This document shows, piece by piece, positions 1-5,315 of a stretch of 5,399 bases of DNA; positions within the stretch are counted from its first letter, which is position 1, and every line of letters begins with the position of its first letter. Made by a program: the position numbers and the translations under genes. The notes beneath the pieces are model-generated. The model worked only from the letters and a program-made list of their open reading frames with translations, had not been told where the DNA came from and ran no database searches. Source of the DNA: CAJBVG01 sp044337515 (lineage in GTDB: Bacteria; Bacteroidota; Bacteroidia; Sphingobacteriales; Sphingobacteriaceae); NCBI GenBank assembly GCA_044337515.1, contig JBIINK010000087.1, positions 1 to 5,399 of the forward strand, given 5' to 3'.

Positions 1-845
1 GTAATTTTTTAGCGGGGGTTATTGCTGCGGCAGGTATGGCGTATTATGCGTATTACGAAAAAGAGAAAACGAAATTACCGAAACCGCTTAATAAAGAATA
101 CGAAGTGTATCCACACGATTTAATGGGTACCATCATCATGATTGCTGCCGTGGCGGGAATTATTGGTGCTAAATTATTTCACAATTTAGAGAACTGGGAT
201 TCGTTTGTTAAAGATCCGATTGATGCATTAATGTCGTTTTCGGGATTAACATTTTATGGTGGATTAATTTTAGGATTGGCTTCAGTGTATTATTACGCAC
301 GTAAAAATAAAATCCCATTTATACATTTAATTGATGCGGCTGCGCCGGGTATGATGTTGGCGTATGGTATAGGTAGAGTAGGTTGCCAGTTATCTGGTGA
401 TGGCGATTGGGGTATTGTGAATACCTTAGCAAAACCAAGCACCCTATCATTTTTACCCGATTGGATGTGGGCATTTAAATATCCGCATAATGTAATTGGG
501 GAAGGTGTGCAAATAGCAGGTTGTGTTGGTCGCCATTGTGCAGAATTGCCTATGGCAGTTTTCCCAACACCATTCTACGAAGCGATTATGGCCTTTACCA
601 TTTTTATCTTTTTATGGAGTATTCGCAAGAGAATTAATATTACAGGAATGATGTTCTCTATCTATTTATTTTTAAATGGAATGGAAAGATTCCTTATCGA
701 AAAAATCAGAGTAAATACTTTATACCATGTCTTCGGTAAATCATTTACACAAGCTGAATTGATATCATCTATATTAATGATTCTTGGATTAATCGGAATT
801 TATTGGTCGTATAAATCAGCAAAGAAAAATGGAAGCATCCAATAA
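1..845 (+). CDS. lgt: Prolipoprotein diacylglyceryl transferase family protein (Lgt), 5' partial
   Basis: Integral inner-membrane enzyme that, in the family, moves the diacylglyceryl group of phosphatidylglycerol onto the lipobox cysteine of prolipoproteins. The frame is open to the window edge: 11 codons (N-F-L-A-G-V-I-A-A-A-G) precede the ATG at 36 and look like the end of a membrane helix, so the true start lies upstream. Counting from that ATG, hydrophobic segments lie near residues 30-47, 66-88, 98-116, 178-197, 203-216 and 242-258. Family landmarks are GIIGAKLFH (41-49), YGGL (74-77, matching E. coli HGGL), GRVGCQLSGDGDWG (113-126, matching GRLGNFINGE..G), PTPFYE (177-182) and RFLIEKIR (218-225, holding the conserved C-terminal Arg and Glu). 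The signature His, Asn and Glu are replaced by Tyr, Cys and Asp. From memory, similar sequences occur in other Bacteroidetes, so this is probably a lineage form. Family assignment is firm; catalytic equivalence to E. coli Lgt is inferred. The 3' end overlaps the next gene by 17 nt. Confidence 0.88.
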   Translation, partial: NFLAGVIAAAGMAYYAYYEKEKTKLPKPLNKEYEVYPHDLMGTIIMIAAVAGIIGAKLFHNLENWDSFVKDPIDALMSFSGLTFYGGLILGLASVYYYARKNKIPFIHLIDAAAPGMMLAYGIGRVGCQLSGDGDWGIVNTLAKPSTLSFLPDWMWAFKYPHNVIGEGVQIAGCVGRHCAELPMAVFPTPFYEAIMAFTIFIFLWSIRKRINITGMMFSIYLFLNGMERFLIEKIRVNTLYHVFGKSFTQAELISSILMILGLIGIYWSYKSAKKNGSIQ

Positions 846-1335
846 AACTGAAGTTCACCTAAAGCACCGCAAGCATATTCGTCAGCGTTTACATACCGCT
901 TACAAAGGTGCGATGAGCCATAAGGGCGTGCGATATCTTATTTCTGGAGGTACAGCTACTGGGGTAGATGTGGTTTCGTTTTTCATCATTTTGAATTACA
1001 TCTTACATCAAAATAATATAACAATTGGGCACATGGTAATGGGAGCACATATTGTGGCCTTGTGTATTTCTTTCAGTTTAGGATTAATCACCAATTTCTT
1101 AATCACCAAATATTTTGTTTTTAGTGAGTCAACCATTCGTGGTAGAGAACAATTTTTACGTTATGTAATGGTTGCTGCGATTACTTTTGTAGGGAATTAT
1201 TTTATGATGAAATTATTGGTTGATGTATTTCAATTATGGCCAACCTTAGCAAGGTTAATTGCCGTAGGAACCATTGCGGTATTGAGTTACAGACTACATA
1301 AAGTTTTTACGTTTAAAGTTAAATTACCTAAATAA
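829..1335 (+). CDS. GtrA-like four-helix membrane protein
   Basis: A 168-residue polytopic protein fitting the GtrA-like family (Pfam GtrA, PF04138). These proteins are thought to help move polyprenyl-phosphate-linked sugars across the inner membrane for O-antigen, teichoic acid or arabinogalactan modification; the substrate here is unknown. A basic cytoplasmic N-terminus (residues 1-33, rich in K, R and H) is followed by four hydrophobic segments near 35-58, 69-92, 108-131 and 137-156. Typical family landmarks are RYLISGG...G.D (35-47), the N-F-x-x-x-K-Y-F-V-F stretch ending helix 2 (89-98), and Y-R-L-H-K-V-F-T-F at the C-terminus (154-162). The ATG at 829 overlaps the lgt-type gene by 17 nt. 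An alternative start at 913 (residue 29) has AAAGG four bases upstream and would remove the basic tail but keep all helices. The stop shares one base with the next gene. No glycosyltransferase lies beside it in the window, so its sugar partner cannot be named. Confidence 0.85.
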   Translation: MEASNKTEVHLKHRKHIRQRLHTAYKGAMSHKGVRYLISGGTATGVDVVSFFIILNYILHQNNITIGHMVMGAHIVALCISFSLGLITNFLITKYFVFSESTIRGREQFLRYVMVAAITFVGNYFMMKLLVDVFQLWPTLARLIAVGTIAVLSYRLHKVFTFKVKLPK

Positions 1336-2126
1336 TGGATTTAAAATCGATTGCCACACAAGTAGAAGAAGTTTGCAGAGCAACAGGCAAGTACATTGCC
1401 GAACAAGCGAAAGCATTTGAATTAGGGAAAGTTGAATACAAAGGCAAAAACGATTTAGTATCATACGTAGATAAAACTGCCGAGCAACAACTTGTTGCAG
1501 GCTTACAAAAAATATTACCGGATGCAGGTTTTCTAACCGAAGAGAATACCATTCGTGCCAATCAAAAAGAATACACTTGGATTATTGATCCCTTAGATGG
1601 AACGACTAATTTTATTCACAGCTTACCTATATATTCTATAAGCATCGGATTAGAATACAATAATGAAATTGTAGTAGGAGTGGTGTATGAAATAAATAAA
1701 GACGAAATGTTTTCGGCGTCTAAAAACAATGGAACATTCTTAAACGGAAATCCAATCAAATGCACAGCAGCTGCACATCTTAACGATACCTTACTAGCAA
1801 CAGGCTTCCCATATTACAACTTCGAGTTGTTACCTCAATACATGAAATTGTTTAGTCACTTAATGCAAGAAACGCACGGACTCCGCCGATTAGGTAGTGC
1901 TGCCGTTGATTTAGCCTACGTGGCTGCGGGACGATTTGATGGTTACTTTGAATATAACCTCAACGCTTGGGACGTAGCTGGAGGAGCATTGCTTGTAAAA
2001 GAAGCAGGAGGGCATTGCATCGACTTTAACGGCGGCAATGACTATATCCACGGCCGTTCGATTATTGTAGGGAATAAAGTGATTGCGGAAGCGATTTTGG
2101 AAGCAGCGAAAAGTGCTGGATTCTAA
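1335..2126 (+). CDS. suhB: Inositol monophosphatase family protein (SuhB-like)
   Basis: A 263-residue cytoplasmic, Mg2+-dependent phosphatase of the IMPase/SuhB family, which hydrolyses myo-inositol 1-phosphate and related sugar phosphates. Visible motifs are KNDLVSYVDK (38-47), LTEEN (67-71, with the first metal-ligand Glu), the signature WIIDPLDGTTNFIHSLP (82-98, with metal-binding D85 and D88 and the GTTN phosphate loop), RRLGSAAVDLAYVAAGRFDGYFE (184-206) and WDVAGGALLVKEAGG (212-226, with the third-metal Asp213). All catalytic positions are intact and the length is normal. The start at 1335 overlaps the previous stop as TAATG, with no good Shine-Dalgarno sequence, which suggests translation coupled to the gtrA-like gene. 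IMPase-fold enzymes differ in substrate (inositol phosphate, PAP, fructose-1,6-bisphosphate, histidinol phosphate). The sequence resembles the SuhB/IMPase branch, but the exact substrate is not proven, so the symbol is tentative. Its stop lies in a TTCTAA motif that continues as a heptad repeat. Confidence 0.9.
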   Translation: MDLKSIATQVEEVCRATGKYIAEQAKAFELGKVEYKGKNDLVSYVDKTAEQQLVAGLQKILPDAGFLTEENTIRANQKEYTWIIDPLDGTTNFIHSLPIYSISIGLEYNNEIVVGVVYEINKDEMFSASKNNGTFLNGNPIKCTAAAHLNDTLLATGFPYYNFELLPQYMKLFSHLMQETHGLRRLGSAAVDLAYVAAGRFDGYFEYNLNAWDVAGGALLVKEAGGHCIDFNGGNDYIHGRSIIVGNKVIAEAILEAAKSAGF

Positions 2127-2148
2127 TATTGTTGTTCTAAATTCTAAG
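2121..2148 (+). repeat. Short heptad run (TTCTAAN) starting at the suhB-like stop codon
   Basis: Four 7-bp units in one register: TTCTAAT (2121-2127, containing the stop codon at 2124-2126), the non-matching ATTGTTG (2128-2134), TTCTAAA (2135-2141) and TTCTAAG (2142-2148). The same motif recurs as AAATTCT after lysA and upstream of the last gene. This is the first part of the repeat-rich spacer 2127-2529. Confidence 0.65.
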
Positions 2149-2151
2149 TTG

Positions 2152-2183
2152 GGTTATTAGGTTATTAAGTTACTAGGTTATTT
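2152..2183 (+). repeat. Octad tandem repeat, left arm (GGTTATTA)
   Basis: Four consecutive 8-bp units: GGTTATTA, GGTTATTA, AGTTACTA and GGTTATTT. The unit is nearly the reverse complement of the CAATAACC octads at 2395-2450, so the two arrays form imperfect inverted arms around the central heptads. Confidence 0.8.
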
Positions 2184-2191
2184 TGAAATTA

Positions 2192-2303
2192 GACAAAGGA
2201 CACTGGACGCTAGACACTGGACAAAGGACACTGGACAAAAGACGCTGGACAAAGGACACTGGACACTAGACAAGAGACTATTTTCTATTTTCAATTTTCT
2301 ATT
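2192..2303 (+). repeat. Degenerate heptad array, block 1 (GACNNNN)
   Basis: Sixteen 7-bp units in unbroken register. The first twelve start GAC and differ mainly in the last four bases (AAAG, ACTG, GCTA, ACTG, AAAG, ACTG, AAAA, GCTG, AAAG, ACTG, ACTA, AAGA). A hybrid GACTATT follows, then TTCTATT, TTCAATT and TTCTATT. The pair GACAAAG-GACACTG recurs at 2192, 2220 and 2248, giving a 28-bp higher-order period. No gene is supported here. Confidence 0.88.
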
Positions 2304-2315
2304 TATCTTGAATAA

Positions 2316-2399
2316 GACACTGGACAAAGGATTCTGGACGCTGGACAAAAGATTCAGGACACTGGATTCTAGACAAAGGACGCTGGACAATAGACAATA
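2316..2399 (+). repeat. Degenerate heptad array, block 2 (GACNNNN and GATTCNN)
   Basis: Twelve 7-bp units of the same family as block 1, in one register that is shifted by 2 nt relative to it. The unit tails overlap those of block 1 (ACTG, AAAG, GCTG, AAAA). Three variant units begin GATTC (2330, 2351, 2365), and the array ends in two GACAATA units that merge into the right octad array. Confidence 0.86.
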
Positions 2400-2450
2400 A
2401 CCCAATAACTCAATAACCAAGTAACCCAATAACCAAGTAACCAAGTAACC
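2395..2450 (+). repeat. Octad tandem repeat, right inverted arm (CAATAACC / AAGTAACC)
   Basis: Seven complete 8-bp units: CAATAACC, CAATAACT, CAATAACC, AAGTAACC, CAATAACC, AAGTAACC and AAGTAACC. The reverse complement (GGTTATTG, GGTTACTT) matches the left arm at 2152-2183 closely. Transcribed together, the arms could pair around a loop of about 210 nt. Confidence 0.85.
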
Positions 2451-2490
2451 CAATTATAGTGCATTAATCTACAATATTTAATAAATTAAG

Positions 2491-2519
2491 TTAAATTGAC
2501 TATTTTTACACTAATTTAA
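2491..2519 (+). promoter_or_regulatory. Possible promoter region for the lysine operon, with flanking inverted repeat
   Basis: After the octads the DNA becomes plain AT-rich leader. TATTTTTA at 2501-2508 matches the Bacteroidetes -7 consensus TAnnTTTG at all but the last base and would start transcription about 15 nt before the aspartate kinase ATG at 2530. No convincing TTTG-type -33 box lies at the expected distance. A 7-bp inverted repeat, TTAAATT (2491-2497) and AATTTAA (2513-2519), brackets the element and could be an operator or simply AT-rich chance. Confidence 0.3.
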
Positions 2520-2529
2520 AGTAAATTTA

Positions 2530-3843
2530 ATGAGAGTATTGAAATTTGGTGGGACTTCTGTAGGGAGTCCAGATCGGTTGAGGAAGTTGATGGAGATTAT
2601 CGATCCATTACAACCTCAGGTTGTAGTGCTGTCGGCAGTGTCGGGTACAACCAATCAATTAGTCAATATTGCAAATGCTTTGTATGAGAAAAAACATGAG
2701 GAGGCAAATGCATTAATCGATATTTTAGAAGAGAAGTACATCGACTTTATTAAAGACTTATTTCCGGAAAGCGCATACCTCAAAAAAGCGAGTATTTTAA
2801 TTACAGAACATTTTAATTCTATACGTGCCTTTACGCAAGATTTATTTACTGTTTACGAGGAGCGAATCATTTTATCGAAAGGTGAATTAATTTCTACCGC
2901 TTTATTTTCATATTACCTAGAGCAAATTGGTATTAAAAATGTATTGCTACCAGCATTAGATTTTATGCGTTTAGATGAGCACTCCGAACCTAATATTCCT
3001 TACACTACAGAACATCTTACTCCATTACTAACCGCCAATTCAAACATCAATATTTTTATAACTCAAGGGTACATTTGTAGGAATCATTTTGGTGAAGTGG
3101 ATAATTTAAAGCGTGGAGGAAGTGATTATACAGCATCCTTAATTGGTGCAGCTTTAGGAGCGGAGGAGGTGCAAATCTGGACAGACATTGACGGGATGCA
3201 TAATAACGATCCGAGAATTGTTTCGGGTACTAAACCCATTCGTCATTTAAGTTTTAATGAAGCAGCAGAGTTAGCTTATTTCGGTGCGAAAATTTTGCAC
3301 CCACAAAGTGTTTTCCCTGCACAAAAATATAATATCCCTGTTCGATTATTGAACACCATGGAACCCAAAGCTCCGGGAACCTTAATATCTTCAATGGTTT
3401 CAGAAGCTGGTATAAAATCCATTGCTGCGAAAGATGGAATTACAGCATTAAAAATTCAATCATCTCGAATGCTCTTGGCTTACGGTTTTTTACGTCGTGT
3501 ATTCGAAGTGTTCGAGCGATATAAAACTCCAATCGATATGATTACCACTTCTGAAGTAGCCGTGTCATTAACCATAGACGATAATCAGTACTTAGCAGAA
3601 ATTATTAAAGAACTCAATGACTTTGGTACCGTAGAAATAGATGCTGATCAAAGTATCATTTGTGTGGTGGGCGATTTCCTAGCAAGTAAATCAGGGTATG
3701 CAGCAAAGGTGATGGATTCACTTAAGCAAATTCCTATTCGAATGATTTCCTACGGAGGTTCATCAAACAACATTTCTGTATTAGTAAATACTGCGGTTAA
3801 AAACGATGCCTTAAAAGCATTACATAAAGGATTATTCGAATAA
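2530..3843 (+). CDS. lysC: Aspartate kinase (monofunctional, two C-terminal ACT domains)
   Basis: Cytoplasmic enzyme that phosphorylates L-aspartate with ATP to give 4-phospho-L-aspartate, the committed step towards lysine/diaminopimelate, threonine and methionine. The 437-residue protein has an amino-acid kinase domain (about 1-290) with KFGGTS (5-10), a GELIST motif (118-123), RGGSDYTA (195-202), WTDIDG (217-222), DPR (227-229) and the FGAKILHP stretch (251-258). It ends in PGTLIS (282-287). Two ACT repeats follow (about 302-370 and 375-437), the allosteric part that in this family senses lysine or threonine; the second carries the S-Y-G-G-S-S-N-N-I-S motif (407-416). There is no homoserine dehydrogenase domain, so it is not a ThrA-type fusion. 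The ATG at 2530 places KFGGTS at the normal distance from the N-terminus. The stop is one base before the next start, indicating an operon with diaminopimelate decarboxylase. Which amino acid inhibits it cannot be read from sequence; lysC rests on the lysA neighbour. Confidence 0.95.
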   Translation: MRVLKFGGTSVGSPDRLRKLMEIIDPLQPQVVVLSAVSGTTNQLVNIANALYEKKHEEANALIDILEEKYIDFIKDLFPESAYLKKASILITEHFNSIRAFTQDLFTVYEERIILSKGELISTALFSYYLEQIGIKNVLLPALDFMRLDEHSEPNIPYTTEHLTPLLTANSNINIFITQGYICRNHFGEVDNLKRGGSDYTASLIGAALGAEEVQIWTDIDGMHNNDPRIVSGTKPIRHLSFNEAAELAYFGAKILHPQSVFPAQKYNIPVRLLNTMEPKAPGTLISSMVSEAGIKSIAAKDGITALKIQSSRMLLAYGFLRRVFEVFERYKTPIDMITTSEVAVSLTIDDNQYLAEIIKELNDFGTVEIDADQSIICVVGDFLASKSGYAAKVMDSLKQIPIRMISYGGSSNNISVLVNTAVKNDALKALHKGLFE

Positions 3844-3844
3844 T

Positions 3845-4987
3845 ATGGAGCTCTCAACACTATCAAATCATCAAACTCCATTTTATTATTATAACATGGA
3901 ATTGCTTGAGCAAACACTTCAATCGTGTAGCGCAGAATCAAAGAAATATAACTTCCACGTGCACTACGCTTTAAAAGCAAATGCAAATCCGGAAATTCTG
4001 AAAAGCATTGTCACTGCTGGCTTTGGAGCCGATTGTGTTTCTGGTAATGAAGTGATTCGTGCGAAAGAAAATGGTTTTGCCAATACTCACATTGTATTTG
4101 CGGGTGTAGGGAAATCGGATCAAGAAATTAATGATGCTTTAGACGCTAATATTTTTTGTTTCAACGTAGAATCGAAACAAGAACTCGTTGTGTTAAATGA
4201 ACTTGCTGCCGCAAAAAACAAAACAGCATCCATTGCTTTGCGTATTAACCCAAATGTGAATGCAAATACGCATCATTATATTACTACAGGTTTAGAAGAA
4301 AATAAATTCGGCATTAACCATTGGGAATTGGATGATGTTATTGGGTTATTGAGTTATTTGAAAAATATTAAATTAGTTGGGTTACATTTTCACATTGGTT
4401 CTCAGATCACCGATTTGTCGGTATTCAAAAGCCTATGTTTAAAAGTAAACGAGTTTGTTTCTTGGTTCGAAGATCGTAAGCAACCAATCCGCATCATCAA
4501 TGTGGGCGGAGGTTTGGGGATCGATTATGTGAATCCGGAAGAACATGCGATACCGGATTTCGAATCGTATTTCAAATTATTTCATCAGTTTCTTACCGTT
4601 AAAAATCACCAAGAAGTTCACTTCGAATTGGGCAGAGCATTAGTAGCTCAATGCGGTACACTCATCTCAAAAGTTCTGTACATCAAAGAAGGTTTACAAA
4701 CCAACTTTGCTATACTCGATGCGGGCATGACGGAGTTACTTCGCCCAGCATTGTACCAAGCCTACCATAAAATCGAGAACCTCTCGAATACCAATACCAC
4801 CGAAAAGAAAAAGTACGATGTCGTCGGACCTATTTGTGAATCATCAGACTGCTTCGGCAAAGCCGTTGAACTTCCTATCACCAAACGAGGAGATTACATT
4901 GCCATCCGCAGCGCAGGCGCCTATGGAGAAGTGATGCGGTCGGGGTATAATCTGCGAGAAGCACAAGCTTCGTTTTTTAAATTCTAA
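3845..4987 (+). CDS. lysA: Diaminopimelate decarboxylase
   Basis: Pyridoxal-phosphate enzyme (fold III, alanine-racemase-like barrel plus C-terminal beta domain) that decarboxylates meso-diaminopimelate to L-lysine, the last lysine step. The 380 residues contain HYALKANANPEIL (40-52, with the PLP Schiff-base Lys44), HFHIGSQ (181-187), NVGGGLGIDY (219-228, phosphate-binding glycines), ELGRALVAQCG (261-271), LDAGMTELLRP (291-301), GPICESSDCFGK (328-339, with catalytic Cys331) and SAGAYGEVMRSGYNLR (356-371). ELGR replaces the common EPGR, which I recall as usual in Bacteroidetes LysA. The protein is somewhat shorter than E. coli LysA, but all motifs are present. The ATG at 3845 is one base after the aspartate kinase stop and gives the expected short lead-in to TPFYYY; Met18 (3896) would delete part of that motif and is unlikely. 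The final codons AAA-TTC-TAA form the first unit of an AAATTCT tandem repeat. Arginine/ornithine-type decarboxylases of the same fold are less likely given the CESSD motif and the neighbour. Confidence 0.95.
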   Translation: MELSTLSNHQTPFYYYNMELLEQTLQSCSAESKKYNFHVHYALKANANPEILKSIVTAGFGADCVSGNEVIRAKENGFANTHIVFAGVGKSDQEINDALDANIFCFNVESKQELVVLNELAAAKNKTASIALRINPNVNANTHHYITTGLEENKFGINHWELDDVIGLLSYLKNIKLVGLHFHIGSQITDLSVFKSLCLKVNEFVSWFEDRKQPIRIINVGGGLGIDYVNPEEHAIPDFESYFKLFHQFLTVKNHQEVHFELGRALVAQCGTLISKVLYIKEGLQTNFAILDAGMTELLRPALYQAYHKIENLSNTNTTEKKKYDVVGPICESSDCFGKAVELPITKRGDYIAIRSAGAYGEVMRSGYNLREAQASFFKF

Positions 4988-4999
4988 ATTCTAAATTCT
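4979..4999 (+). repeat. AAATTCT heptad repeat overlapping the lysA stop
   Basis: Three exact AAATTCT units in tandem. The first supplies the last two codons and the first base of the stop of lysA; an imperfect AAGTTGA follows. The same unit occurs four times at 5207-5234. This opens the spacer 4988-5315, which holds only repeats, hairpins and promoter-like motifs. Confidence 0.85.
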
Positions 5000-5003
5000 A
5001 AGT

Positions 5004-5045
5004 TGATTAAGTAAATAAGGTAGTAAGATATATTTTTCTTAATCA
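5004..5045 (+). terminator. Weak AT-rich inverted repeat downstream of lysA
   Basis: An 8-bp perfect inverted repeat, TGATTAAG (5004-5011) and CTTAATCA (5038-5045), encloses a 26-nt loop that ends in a five-T run. It sits 17 nt after the lysA stop, where a terminator is expected, but the stem is AT-rich, the loop is long and no U-tract directly follows. It may only attenuate, or may be chance. Confidence 0.25.
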
Positions 5046-5063
5046 CAGAGACACAGAGACACA
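5044..5063 (+). repeat. CACAGAGA octad repeat
   Basis: Two exact CACAGAGA units (5044-5051, 5052-5059) followed by a partial third (CACA). From memory, CACAGAG-type strings of this sort recur between genes in several unrelated bacteria. It ends just before the first TATATTTG motif. Confidence 0.6.
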
Positions 5064-5066
5064 AGG

Positions 5067-5074
5067 TATATTTG
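5067..5074 (+). promoter_or_regulatory. TATATTTG, -7-like promoter motif (first copy)
   Basis: An exact match to the Bacteroidetes -7 consensus TAnnTTTG, followed by an eight-T run at 5075-5082. No TTTG-like -33 element is evident about 20 nt upstream, where the CACAGAGA repeats lie. It is 249 nt from the next start codon, so it may be a chance match in AT-rich DNA. Confidence 0.25.
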
Positions 5075-5114
5075 TTTTTTTTGTTCGTCGAAGCGTCCTT
5101 GTCTGACGCCAGGC

Positions 5115-5139
5115 TGATAAATTCTAATTTGATTTATCA
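5115..5139 (+). terminator. AT-rich hairpin in the lysA downstream spacer
   Basis: An 8-bp perfect stem, TGATAAAT (5115-5122) and ATTTATCA (5132-5139), with a 9-nt loop. It is the most compact hairpin in the spacer, but it is AT-rich and lacks a clear U-tract, so a role as terminator is possible only. Confidence 0.3.
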
Positions 5140-5142
5140 TTT

Positions 5143-5166
5143 AACATATTAACCTATTAACATATT
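5143..5166 (+). repeat. AACATATT octad repeat
   Basis: Three 8-bp units in register: AACATATT, AACCTATT and AACATATT. The unit resembles the AATAACC octads of the first spacer in composition but is not the same motif. Confidence 0.7.
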
Positions 5167-5179
5167 GATGAACAATTGC

Positions 5180-5187
5180 TATATTTG
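5180..5187 (+). promoter_or_regulatory. TATATTTG, candidate -7 promoter element of the last gene
   Basis: An exact TAnnTTTG match, 128 nt before the ATG at 5316. The only TTG upstream (5165-5167) is 12 nt away, shorter than the usual -33 to -7 spacing, so the -33 box is weak or absent. If used, transcription would begin near 5194 and the whole heptad array 5207-5297 would lie in the 5' untranslated leader. Confidence 0.4.
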
Positions 5188-5206
5188 TATGTTATAACAC
5201 GTAATT

Positions 5207-5297
5207 AAATTCTAAATTCTAAATTCTAAATTCTAAATACATAGTACATAATACATAGTACATAATACATAGTACATAGTACATAATACTTAATACA
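5207..5297 (+). repeat. Composite heptad array (AAATTCT then TARTACA)
   Basis: Thirteen 7-bp units in unbroken register across 91 bp: four exact AAATTCT, one hybrid AAATACA, then eight TA[A/G]TAC[A/T] units with the third base running G, A, G, A, G, G, A, A. Two unrelated motifs share one register through the hybrid unit. The array ends 18 nt before the ATG at 5316. Confidence 0.9.
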
Positions 5298-5315
5298 ATT
5301 CTCTTATCACGAACA

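Noticed and set aside
1328..1561. 77-codon open frame on the minus strand
   Set aside because: It lies almost wholly opposite the start of the IMPase-family gene, whose protein shows clear family motifs; the antisense product has no family resemblance.
2192..2399. CRISPR array
   Set aside because: Units are 7 bp and contiguous, without 20-40 bp repeats separated by unique spacers, and no cas gene is present.
2152..2450. Transposable element with terminal inverted repeats
   Set aside because: The inverted arms are tandem octads rather than single termini, there is no target duplication or transposase, and the interior is simple repeats.
2178..2453. 91-codon open frame on the minus strand encoding a repetitive Leu-Ser-Ser-Val-rich peptide
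   Set aside because: It is the translation of the heptad/octad arrays. Its repetitiveness follows from the DNA period, there is no recognisable domain or ribosome site, and the frame is open only because the repeat units lack stops in that strand.
3750..3986. 78-codon open frame on the minus strand across the lysC-lysA junction
   Set aside because: It is antisense to the ACT domain and the LysA N-terminus, both well supported; no sign of independent coding.
4625..4636. LysA motif ELGR instead of EPGR as a possible active-site defect
   Set aside because: From memory, Bacteroidetes LysA proteins commonly carry ELGR; all other active-site motifs (Lys44, HIGSQ, GGGLG, CESSD, AGAYG) are intact.
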